Of a stretch of DNA of 64,000 bases, positions 43,201 to 53,900 are shown one piece after another (the stretch's first letter is position 1; every line of letters starts with the position of its first letter). The position numbers and the translations under genes are program-made. The notes under the pieces were generated by a model. That model worked only from the letters and a program-made list of their open reading frames with translations, was not told the DNA's origin and did not search any database. Source of the stretch: Chamaea fasciata (lineage: Eukaryota; Chordata; Aves; Passeriformes; Sylviidae); assembly GCA_029207755.1 (NCBI GenBank), contig JARCOQ010000012.1:16125679-16189678 (forward strand). The letters are read 5' to 3'.

Positions 43201-45583
43201 CAGTTCTTTTTATTAAAAAAAATCCACGTTGACATTCAGATAGCTAGGGCGGCATTTATTGTAACCATCTGCCTTTCCAGTTTTGTGCATATGAAATGTT
43301 TACACAGTTTGCTTCAAGAATGTCTTGTTTTGCTAGTTTACACAAACCACCAGAAAGGGCTCACTTAAAATATACATCAAAAGGAAAAGTGGTGGTACGG
43401 GATGAATGGTTTCATAAAAGTAGCTGGGGACAAATTCAGCCAACAGCATCTCACAGCAGAGCAGATCGGCCCCAATGGGAGTGAAGTTCATGGATTATAT
43501 CTGTGGGAAAGTAGCACACAGTTTTGAAGGCTCAGCTTTTAAAGTCACCTAAAATTGATGTTACAGGCTTACCAGAATTTTCAAAACCACCTAAGATACC
43601 CAATTTGTAGTGAAAATTAGGAACCTGGGCAATTTTGAGACTCTAATCGCCTACATAACTACAATTTTAGGTACTTGAATACCTTAATTATCTCTCCTTA
43701 GGTGGACTGGGGGCAAAAATGATACTGGCTTTCCCAAGAGTTTACACTCCAAGGGTTCACACTTAAAAAATGCCAGATGACCTGTTTTGCATGTTTTTAG
43801 CAGAACATATTAAGAAGCCTAAAAAGCATGTAACTGTATTTATATTGAGTTACTCTTTGGGTAGGTACTGTGGGGAAAAAGTTGGATGCTGCATGCAACT
43901 TGGATTATCTTTATTTTCAGTTTGCTGCCTTTTGCATTGTGTGTGGGGTTTTGGTTTTTTTTGTGTGTGTGTGTTTTTTTCCCCACCTTCACTCTTTTGT
44001 TTTACTTTGAAATTAATTTATGTACAATATTTATGCATTTTCAGTAGATTTCATCTTGAAGTGGATGTTCAGTTGTCGTGCACTGAACATATCTCTCAGA
44101 TCATATGTCTCAAGACAGAGTTTGGAGAGTTAAGTATTCTTTAGATCAGAGCAAGAATCTTACCTAAACCTGAGTCCAGTGCAAATCAAGCAGAAACTGA
44201 CATGAAGCTGAACTCCCTAATGGTACCAGTTCTTAGAGATGAATTAAATCTTGCTAAGTTGAAAAAAACCCTTTCAGTTGGTACAAGAGTTCAAACCAAA
44301 TACAAGCTGTTATCATTTGCAGTCATCTGGAAAGGAAAATGCTCTTAATGCAATGCCAGTGAAGGATATTCCCTTGAGTTTTCTTGCTCTGAGCTACTGT
44401 GGCTTGTTTACATTCCCCAAAGAAGCCATGTGAAATCTTCCACACTCTAAGTCAAACCTTCAGAGAAGTTTAAGGTAGGACTTAGGTTGTTAGAATATTG
44501 CCTGTTTCATAAAATGTAGCATTTTAATCATAAGAACTCCTGGATTCCTGCTTCCTTTTTTTCTTCCATGTACTAGTCACTGCGGGAAGCATTAGATTCT
44601 GGGGCATTTATACTGGGTAAGCCAAAAGAAAACTATCCAGCAGGTCAAGGCGTGGAAAACAGTAACAAACACCTGCTGCTTCTACATATGGGTAGATTTT
44701 TCACTTAAGTGGAAATCACTTAGCTGAAAATCAAAGCACTGGTGGAAATCATTTGAAAGCAAGTCAAAGCCAGAAAAGCTTGTAGGAGTGTTTTATGAGA
44801 AAGCATGTAGCTCCAAGTGTTAACTTCCCCAGATAAATGTGCAGAATTAGTTAGCTATTCTGTGTCTTTCATTTGCTAATCAATTTTCCCCAGTACCAGC
44901 CTATGACAACCAGTAGGCCTGCACATTTGTTTCATATGGTTAAAGAATGTTTAACCCCCTACTGACCCTCTAGTGTTTGCTCTCCTTCCCTCAAGGCACG
45001 GAAGACTTTAAAGTAGAACCCGATGAATGAAAAGAATTAATCTCTGGGGGGCTTTTGTCATGAAAGCTTGAAAGGGGATCAGAACATGACATGCTGACAG
45101 CTGAAGTCAAGAGGAAAATTATGATATAATACAGCAAGTAAAAAATGTTACATGCCATCGAATCCAAAAGGCAAACAAAGTATACATATTGCCCTGGTTC
45201 TTTTTTGGCTGCTCTTGCTGCTGGCAACAGTAAAACCTATAGTGGAACCCCTTGAAAAGACAAAGGGTGTTCATAGCTGCTCTTTGAGAGTAAAGTTGTT
45301 GAGCTTCTCAAAAATGGGAGTAACATGTAAATGAGCTTCTTCTGACCGTTGTGTTTTATACTTTTTACAAGTCTATGATGGATCTCTGATTGCTGTTTCT
45401 GTTCTGCACAGCAGGACAGTCCTGTCACAGAGTGAGTGTGTGGCTCCATGGGCACACTGGGTGCTCAGAGCTGGACACGCATGTGAGGGGCCGGGAGGGG
45501 GTGATGGACGTGTGAGCACCTCCTTCGCACCTGTCCTTGGAGGGACACTCTGTCCTTTCCTGCTGGGAATGCATGGAACTCTG
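43201..45583. other. No gene recognised
   Basis: AT-rich unique sequence with GT-rich low-complexity DNA near 43,940-43,985. No coding sequence recognised. Confidence 0.5.
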
Positions 45584-45724
45584 CTTCTCCCTTTCCTTTT
45601 TCCTTTCCTTCTCCCTTCCCCTTTCCTTCTCCTTTTCCCTTTCTCTTTCCCTTTCCCTTTCCCTTTCCCTTTCCCTTTCCCTTTCCCTTTCCCTTTCCCT
45701 TTCCCTTTCCCTTTCCCTTTCCCT
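45584..45724. repeat. Pure pyrimidine tract ending in (CCCTTT)n
   Basis: 141 consecutive C/T bases, of which about the last 78 are perfect CCCTTT repeats. Mirror symmetry in such homopyrimidine DNA favours triplex (H-DNA) formation. Long Leu/Ser/Phe/Pro frames on this strand and Lys/Gly frames on the other are repeat by-products. Confidence 0.95.
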
Positions 45725-45763
45725 GCCGTTTCCGCAGCCGCGGGGCCGCCGTTCTCCCCGCGG

Positions 45764-45775
45764 CCACCAGAGGGC
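45764..45775 (+). promoter_or_regulatory. CTCF-type motif
   Basis: CCACCAGAGGGC is a full match to the CTCF core CCASYAGRKGGC, forward on the plus strand, directly between the pyrimidine tract and the 53-bp repeats. It has the same orientation as the motif at 16,693. Confidence 0.6.
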
Positions 45776-45799
45776 CCCCTTGGCCCAGGCAAAGCGCGC

Positions 45800-46011
45800 G
45801 GGTCCGGCCGCGTCCCGGGGAGTTAAGCCCGGCCTAGGACCGGGATGGGCGCGGGTCCGGCCGCGTCCCGGGGAGTTAAACCCGGCCTAGGACCGGGATG
45901 GGCGTGGGTCCGGCCGCGTCCCGGGGAGTTAAACCCGGCCTAGGACCGGGATGGGCGCGGGTCCGGCCGCGTCCCGGGGAGTTAAGCCCGGCCTAGGACC
46001 GGGATGGGCGC
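45800..46011 (+). repeat. Four-copy 53-bp GC-rich minisatellite
   Basis: Units start at 45,800, 45,853, 45,906 and 45,959, each beginning GGGTCCGGCCGCGTCCCGGG and including GTTAARCCCGGCCTAGGACC. Only two positions differ by eye: AAG in units 1 and 4 versus AAA in 2 and 3, and one GCGC to GCGT change at the end of unit 2. The period of 53 is not a multiple of 3, so it is not built as protein-coding repeats. Confidence 0.95.
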
Positions 46012-46111
46012 CTGCCCCACCAGGCAGGCGCGCCTGGCACCCCCGGGCAGCGCTGTCCGGCTCAGCAGGGCGCGGGTCCAGCGGCTGCCGCGGGACAGGG
46101 GCGATGCAGGG

Positions 46112-46820
46112 TGAGGGTGAAACTCCCAGGCTGAACTTGGAGACTCAGCCAGCCTCGGATATGTGTATCCAGGTGTGTACTAGAGGGGGAAAAAAAATAT
46201 CACGGAATCAAGCAAAACGATCCAAGCTTTTCAGTTTTCATATCTCAGTCGAAAAGAGTCCAGGGTTCATCAGGACTTTGAAATCAGACCTTTGAATTTT
46301 CTGGGAGGAAATGGAAAAAAAATTACATTCCAAAAACCGTTGAAGAGATGATAGGTATCTTGTCTAGAAGCAAAATTTAACAACAGTTTTCTGATTTGAG
46401 TTGTTTTGAGAAGCAAACCATGTAGCCCAAGATTATAAGCCTGCAATCATCAGGAGGAAAGGGACAGCCAAGCCTGTATTACCCCACAGGCTCAGCTCAC
46501 ACCAACCTCTCAGTGTAGAGACTAATCACCTCCCCTAATGTGCAGTGATGGAGGTAGCTCGTATCATGCTGATTAAAACTGGTTTATGACCCCACTTTTG
46601 TGTGTGTGTGCTGAGCATGCTTTCAACTGAGGTGTTAAATGTTTACCAACAAAATTAACAAAAGTTTTAGGAGCTACGAAAGTGAAGCCCTGTTTTCCTC
46701 AGTGCTTCTAAGAGAAATGTCCCCAGAAATGGAGCAGATGATGTTAGCAAATTTGAGTTTGCTAAAATGAGTCCTAAAACTACAGAACTTTTGTGAGTTT
46801 CAACGTTTTGTCCTAAAATG
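46112..46820. other. No gene recognised
   Basis: Sequence right of the CpG island, with a GT-rich run near 46,600. Nothing else recognised. Confidence 0.5.
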
Positions 46821-46925
46821 CCAAGGTTGTGGATTCAGTCCTCGTGTGGGTCATTCACTCAAGAGTTGGACTTGATGATTCTTGTGAGGCATTTCCAACT
46901 CAGAATATTCTGTGATTCTGTGGTT
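46821..46925 (+). mobile_element. 5'-truncated tRNA-Ile SINE (TguSINE1 type)
   Basis: Begins inside the tRNA part (CCAAGGTTGTGGATTCAGTC, a decayed box B) and continues with the shared tail GAGTTGGACTTGATGATTCT, then TTTCCAACTCAGAATATTCT. It is the same family as the copy at 17,618, in the same orientation, and lacks box A. Confidence 0.8.
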
Positions 46926-49900
46926 TTGGGATTTTTGACAAATGTGATATTCCCATATTTGAGATTGAGGCAGGTGAATGTGAATGAAGCATAGAACACT
47001 GGACTGTAAAACAAATGAAAAACCAATCAATCAGAATTTTGCAGTGTATGGAAGACTAAGAGAACAAACTCAATACGATACTGTTTTAAAGAGTAGCAGA
47101 AATGTCCCTGCTAGCTGCTAACTATGTGAAGACTTGTCAGATGTGTGGCAGTTTGTATAAGCTCCCAGTGTACCAGACAGCATTTGCAGTAATTGCAGCA
47201 AAATTGTTCACAGGGCTGTGTGGGACAAGTCATGGGAACATCTGGCCCTTACTGAGTCAGCCTGAGAGTCCCCAAAAGTCCTGACCCCAAACCTGCTTCT
47301 GACAGAGCCATCAGTCCCTTTTTCATTTGGGAACGGTGCTGTGTTCTGCTCAGGATGCCCAAGGGCACGTGCAGTTAGATTTACAGAGTCCAACCACATC
47401 AAACATGTTTTGGAAGCAGTTTAAGACTGGCACATTTAAAAAGCAAGGTGAACGGTAACTCCAGTTCAGCCCATCCTGTTAAGGCTGGCTGATTAAATGC
47501 AGTTCCTAATCCATTAAAAGAGCAGTTTTAAGGTGAGAAGTGGAAGTGTTACAAAACAAACAACAACAATAACAAAAAAAACTCAACAAACAAACCAAAC
47601 ACACACACACAAAGAATAATCAGTCATTGTTGACTCAAATACCTCCTTTCTCCATGGCTTTGGAAGTTACTGTGACTCCTTTTCTCTCAGCTGAGAGCTG
47701 AGCTGTTCTCAGCAAGACGATGACAACTTTTGGCTTCTTTTTACCCATTTTTTGGAGCACAACTGAATGCTCAGTTGGGTCGTATCCTATCTGTGGAATT
47801 CCACTGAGCTCAGTGAAAATAGCTCCCAAGGAGGGGCTGGAGGAGAAGAGCCTGAAATTTGGATTGAACTGAAGTTGATAAATTGAAAACTTAATATCCA
47901 CCAAATGTTGGTGGGTTCTGTTTGTGTATCCATAGTTACTCACCACATATCATCCCAGTATCTGCATTCTAAGTGCAACAAACAGTAAGAGGAAAAAAGT
48001 TGCTTTATCTGAATCGTTGTTGCTTTAGGATACAAAATTCTTTTGAAAAGGTCCCAAGTGGCTAATATAGTGTTTTATATTAGTGCAAGAATTTTGTTCA
48101 AGATCGCGGCTGTTTAAGAAGATGCTTCAGGAGATCTTTACAATGACAAAGCCTGAAATTAGAAGTGTGTAAATTAGATACAAAGAGCCATATTCTGTTC
48201 TGTACTGTGGCTTTTAGCTTTGCTAAGTTTTATAACTATTCCAAGTTTTATCTGGGCTATAACACTGCCTGAAATAATTTTGAAACAAGTATTTAACTGT
48301 GAAAAACATCTACTCTGTGGAAAATAAGTGAGAAATAGGTACAATCATGTGATTAAAGTTGATCTTTTGGACACATCCAACTCTTACCTTAATGATTATC
48401 AGTCTTGCACTGAATGGGTGCTGTAGAGTGAGTGGAATGTTGAGTTCTCATATGCTGGCAATATGGAAAATACCATCTTGAGGTTTGTTAACATTTCCTT
48501 CCAATACATTTTAAAATTGAATCTAGATATGCTGACTTCAGGTTCTGAAGAGAGTTTCTTCCCTTTGTCATGCATTTCTTCTGTGGATTTGCAGATTCAT
48601 GGTTTTTGCTGAATTGATGTCAAGGAAATAAATTTCAGTAGAATTCGTTTAAAGATCCATGTTAAGCTTAAGAATTTTGTCTGCATTTCAGAGGTCAAGG
48701 GCAGAATTTTTGACAAAATGAAAAATTATACCCCGAGTAGGTAACATGCTTAACATAAACACATGATGAAAGATCCCCAAAAACCTGGAAGGTTCAGTTC
48801 TTGAGGCTCACTAGAGCATAAATTTGTTTTCTGAAATGACACTACTTTACATGATTTTAAGTTTCCTTAATGTCTTAAAGTGGTTCAGCAGTAGCTCAGA
48901 TTTGATCACATGTAAAGATAAAAAACATAGGAATGCACAGATACTAATATTTACATTTTATGTGCAAAGTTCATATCGTTACAACTGGGTAAGAATGTTA
49001 GCACTTTACCTCAATTTTCGGTAAAATCACTGTGATCAAACTGGAGTTAGTGGGATACAATAGTGGTCAATATTCACTGACAAGATTAAAATATAAATGT
49101 ATTTACATTAGCTACAGCTAAGCCAGCTGGTTAAATATGAATTTAGTTGACATTTACTAATATGTTGGGAAAGTTGGAGCATAATTTAATCATAACCAAA
49201 TGCTAAAAATATCTACCATTTTCTGGTCATGTTGCTGAAAATGTGCATCTAACTGCCTGAAAGGTATATCTCACAAATTATGGCTCAGTTGTTTTAAGCA
49301 TAGCTATGGGTTTCTTGCATTAACACTAAAATGATACTGACAAGTGCTGCTTTCCTTCCAGAATTACTTAATATGTCTCTCCTTAACTAGTTGCAGTATA
49401 TATGAATCACATACTTTGGTCTGTAACTTCTGCAGTTGAGGCCATCATCTGTTACATTATCCTTCCTGTTTGAGTGTATTTGGCAAAGAAAAGGAACAGT
49501 GCAAGGAAGAAAGTGATCCATTTTGGGTTTCCACTGCTCTGGCTGCTACTTCAGTTGTATCATTCCCCTTCTGTCAGGTGAGATCATTATTACATGTCCT
49601 GGACAGTAATTCCCATTTGGGGTGTGTAGGTTTTGAAGCAATCAGTCAGAGGTCAGATTTGGTCAGGGTGGGACCCTTTCCAAATTACTCCTGGAAAAGG
49701 TGGGACCAGTTCCTGAAGCAACATTCTGTGAGTGGAAAAAATTATTTGGTGAAAAGCTGTAACATTTCACGGATCTTTTATAAGGCAGCACTACATAGGA
49801 AAGCCTGAGAACAGATTGACTGAGAGTGAACAAATGGCCTAATGAGAATTCATCAAAGTTAGTTCTTCATCTGGAATATTAAATTGAAGTACATCTGACT

Positions 49901-50910
49901 TGTGTCTTAATGCTATGATTTTCTGGTGTTGTAATCAGAATTATGATTCCACGATGGAGACTTTTAAATTATCCTTCACCAAATGAGACTAAATCATTGT
50001 CCCCAGTCCCTCATTGTGTAACTGTGACATCAACTCAGCTCTGGATCTGCCTTTTGCTCCTGAAAATCCATCTTGCTCAGTAGCTCAAAGGTTAGTTAGA
50101 GTAAATATGAAATAAATGGTAGGCAAGTTAAAGCAATTTATCTTGTTTTGTCTTTAATATTTGCAGGCCAAACTGCTGTACTTAAGCAGCAAACACCACT
50201 GTGGATAATAAATGAGAGATGCTTACATTTAGAACAAGTTCAGAACTATGAATTGTGGAGGACACACTTGCCTGTATGAAAGCCCCATTTGAAAGGTTGA
50301 AGCTTTGTGAAAGAGAATTACTGAAATAATAACTAAAGTGAGAGTACTTTCAGCAGAGGCTGGTGGTTCCAAGTAATTGTGTTGTATGTACACTTTAGAC
50401 ATTGACCTCGTGTCTCAGACATTCACCGTGCCCAGGGCTTGGTTGCTTAGCACTGAATGCTAAGTGACATATTAAGTTCAACCAAATGTCAGTCATTGCA
50501 ATGATGTCATGTTGTCCAAAACCCATTAATTACTTCGAAAATTCCCACAGTAACTGAAAATCTCAGATTATCTGCCTGAATTAATGGGAGCCCTGTAATT
50601 GAGTGATGGATCCCATGCTGTTATTTTGTACCCTCTGCACTTTACATTTTGAATGAAGGTGGCAAATACAGGTTTTGGTCATCTCTACTAATCTTGGAAT
50701 CTCTGCCAATTTTAATATTGTCATTAAGAACAATCCCACTAATAATAAGAAATGTGGAAGGCTGTATTCTCCACAGTACACCTTAGAAACTAATATCCCT
50801 TAGGAGTGATATGCAATTTGATGGACTTGCATGGCTGGGAGCTGGAGAGTCTGTGCCAAAACCTCTCATTCCTGTTTTAGCAATGTTCAAGATTCCAAGG
50901 GAAAGAAAAG

Positions 50911-50948
<38 letters not shown>

Positions 50949-53900
50949 ATTCTACTACCTACTAATTTTAATACCTTCTAATTGCAGTGTCGTTTTTCTA
51001 TTTTTCTCTTCAGATAGGAGTGTATAAAGAAAGGTCTGAAGTGTGTTGGTGCACCAAGCTACCAGGCTGCAGGTGAATTCCAGAGCAGTGCATGCTCCAT
51101 GTTTTTTAAGCCAGGGCTGGGAGGTGCAATTACAGGGTGCTGTGCTCATTGCAGACCCTCTTCAGGCTCCTGTTTGGTGCCCACATCCAGCCTCCCCTTC
51201 TCCACTTTCTCATAAGTTATCAGCAGTTACTGTATTTTATGAGATCTGACTTCAGTGCTGCTGTATTTTAAAAGCTAGCACCTATAGGAGAAGGAAAAAT
51301 CTTCCAAATTAATATTATGAGACTTGAAGAAATGTTTTCTGGTGGATAATATTCCAGATGAAGCCTGTCTCTTTGCAAACGCTTTGCAATCTTTATTTTT
51401 CTGAAACAAGGCCTTGGTGAGATTTTTCTTTCATTTTAATGCATTCATTGTGACCAAGTTGCCACTGTGAACCAATATTCAATATTCAGAATTAGGCTGT
51501 GTTAGTTAAAGTTCTTCCCAATGTGGCTTGACATATTTGATTTGTAGGAAGCAGGTATAAGAAAGAAGGAAAGAAATATTAACTAAATTCTGTTCAGACT
51601 TTCTACGATTAATGATCAGGCCAACTTTCTGCTAGTAAAAAATTATGGAATTGTCTGGCCTCCCCCAGGTTGCGCTGAAGAAAGACGTGTCTGAAGCTGC
51701 TGATTCACATGATGGTGAAATTGAACATACCTGCACTTTCTCTTAAGAAAAAAAAAAAGATACAGCAATTTTCTTGCTTTGCTGCTGTACATAGTGGCAG
51801 CAAAAGATGACTTGATGCTTCTTTGGTTATGTTTTTAATTTGCCTTTGCTTCATTCTGTTATTCTTCACATGTGTACAAGGCATGTTCAAACAAAGGTCA
51901 GAAAGTGGCCAACTTCTGATGCAGTCAGCAGGCTTTGGAAATTTCTAGATACCTTATTCCTTGTGGTACCCCTCAGTAGGAATGTAGGACCAGATGGGGA
52001 AGTGATGCAGAGTATTTTTTTATTTATACCGTCAACTTTTATCTTACAAAAAATGATGAATTCAGCATTTTCCAGGATGTCTTTATATATCTCCAAATAC
52101 CACTATTGTGTATTGTGGGGAATGTTAGATCTCATTCAATTCAATCTCAAAATAAAACATTTTTTTTTTTTCAGTCCTTCATTTGAGAAAGAGTGTGAGT
52201 CCTTAAAAAAAAAAAACAACCAAAACCAGGGATGTTTATTGGAGTCAGTCTTACATATCTTCTATTGAGCTTAAACAATATAGTGTATTGATCTAAAACA
52301 TGTAACATAATCAATATGAGAAAGAACCCCAAATCCCAGAATATACTGAATAAAAACGCAAGCACGAGCAGTTGGCTGTCTAAAGAGTGGGACTACTGAA
52401 CGTGCAGTGAAGTTCCTGAGGCATCATAAGACCCAAATTTAGTCTACCAAAGCCGAACTAAATCTTCTGGAATCCGTGGGGTGATTTTGGCTTTATTCCA
52501 GCCAAGGACTGGCCAGCAGGATCTATTTTGGGGATGAGGAATGCCCCAAAGTGCTGAATGCAGGAGTCAGGGCCACTGGGGCGTATCGTTATCCACTCCA
52601 CACTGCAGAGGGGACTGACTGTGTAATTTCCTTCCTAGGCTGGGGAACCAGGAGGCCTTGCAGAGACCTGGCTGTCCAAGCCATCTCCTGCTTTTAGCAA
52701 GCTCATTTATTTGCAGGGTTTTGCTAACGTTGCCATTTGAACTGCCTAAGAACCAAACCCGCTGTGACGTGCCCCTCCCCAATGGGATATCTCCTTTCTT
52801 AGTGTGCTAACTCTGGAAGTGCAGCAGAAGAGTGCAATACCCTTGAAACTGCACTTCTCTGCCAGGAAAATCAGAATTCAGTCCTGAATCGAAGAGTATC
52901 TCTTATTAATAGCTAACATGTATGTAGCAACTGTATTTGCATTGCACTTTACCAAGAGGAACAAGACCTTCTCTTTGCCCTGATTGATATGCAGGCTGAA
53001 TAAACCAAATATGGCATAGCATATTTATCTGTTTTAAAGGATATTTAGCTTCCATTACCACAAATAGCTGTCAGCTTTATATTCTTGGTGTTTGTTTTCT
53101 TAAAAACAGGCCTGTTGGACAGGGTAATGCTGTTTTTCCTATAGGCAACTAAAGCACAAGAAGCTGATTAGCTGGAGTTCACACAAAAACATGTATGGCA
53201 CAGGAGGGATCTAAACTGACGTATTCTGGCCACAGGTTCTGCTCTGACCCCTTCTGTTGTCCTTGCTGATGTATTTCTTTTGAAATCAGGCAAAAGAGGG
53301 CAATGAGGAAAGAAACAGCTTTTACTTTAAAGGGCTTTTCTTGCTGGACATCCTGCAAGCAGAGCCTGGGGGTGCTTTGCTTGCTTTTAGACCCTCAGGA
53401 AACACCTGCATTCAGGAGAAACCCCTCTAAGGCCAAAACTCTCAGCTGGATATATCTGATTGTCAGGCTTCTCAGGCATGGAGTGGGCCTATGCAGAAAG
53501 ATAATGTTATCACTAATCACAGAAAGTGAAGGAAGCATTGCTTAAGGCACATTTTAGAATGTTTTAGATGTTTGTTGGTATTTATTATTCAAGCTCTTTC
53601 CTCCACACCTTGCTAAATGGATTTTCAGGTTCATTTTCCTGAATACTGGCATGTTCTACACAACCACATAAGGGTTCAAAGTTACAGAACTTACTACCTC
53701 TCAAAATAGTTGCTGCTGGGAGTCCCTTTTACTAACTTCCCAGAAGCGAAGCAAAAATAAAAAAATCCAGTACAAGCTTGCCTTTCATTTTGAATTACTG
53801 AGCACACAGACTCTTGCTTTGTCCAAGCCTCTCCACTGACATCAGTAACATCATGGAGATGCAAGAACGTGTTGTCAGCAACTGGCCTGTATCAAAGATC

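Larger units (their letters stand above)
45725..46135. promoter_or_regulatory. Isolated CpG island 45.7-46.1 kb
   Basis: A CpG-dense block in AT-rich surroundings, bounded left by the pyrimidine tract. It contains a CTCF-type motif, four 53-bp repeats and, just right of these, GGCGATGCAGG|GTGAGG at 46,100-46,116. The last could be a first-exon splice donor on the plus strand, which would make the island the promoter of an unseen plus-strand transcript. No downstream exon was recognised, so this is a suggestion only. Confidence 0.5.

Noticed and set aside
45373..45890. Lys/Gly-repeat and Leu/Ser/Phe/Pro-repeat open frames
   Set aside because: Translation of the (CCCTTT)n tract; the same bases are open on both strands, which marks simple repeat rather than protein.
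45951..46295. 114-codon plus-strand frame starting in the 53-bp repeats
   Set aside because: The repeat period is not a multiple of 3, the start lies inside the last repeat unit, and no homology is visible.
51840..52268. 142-codon plus-strand open frame
   Set aside because: Passes through poly(T)/poly(A) runs (Phe- and Lys/Asn-rich) with no recognisable domain.
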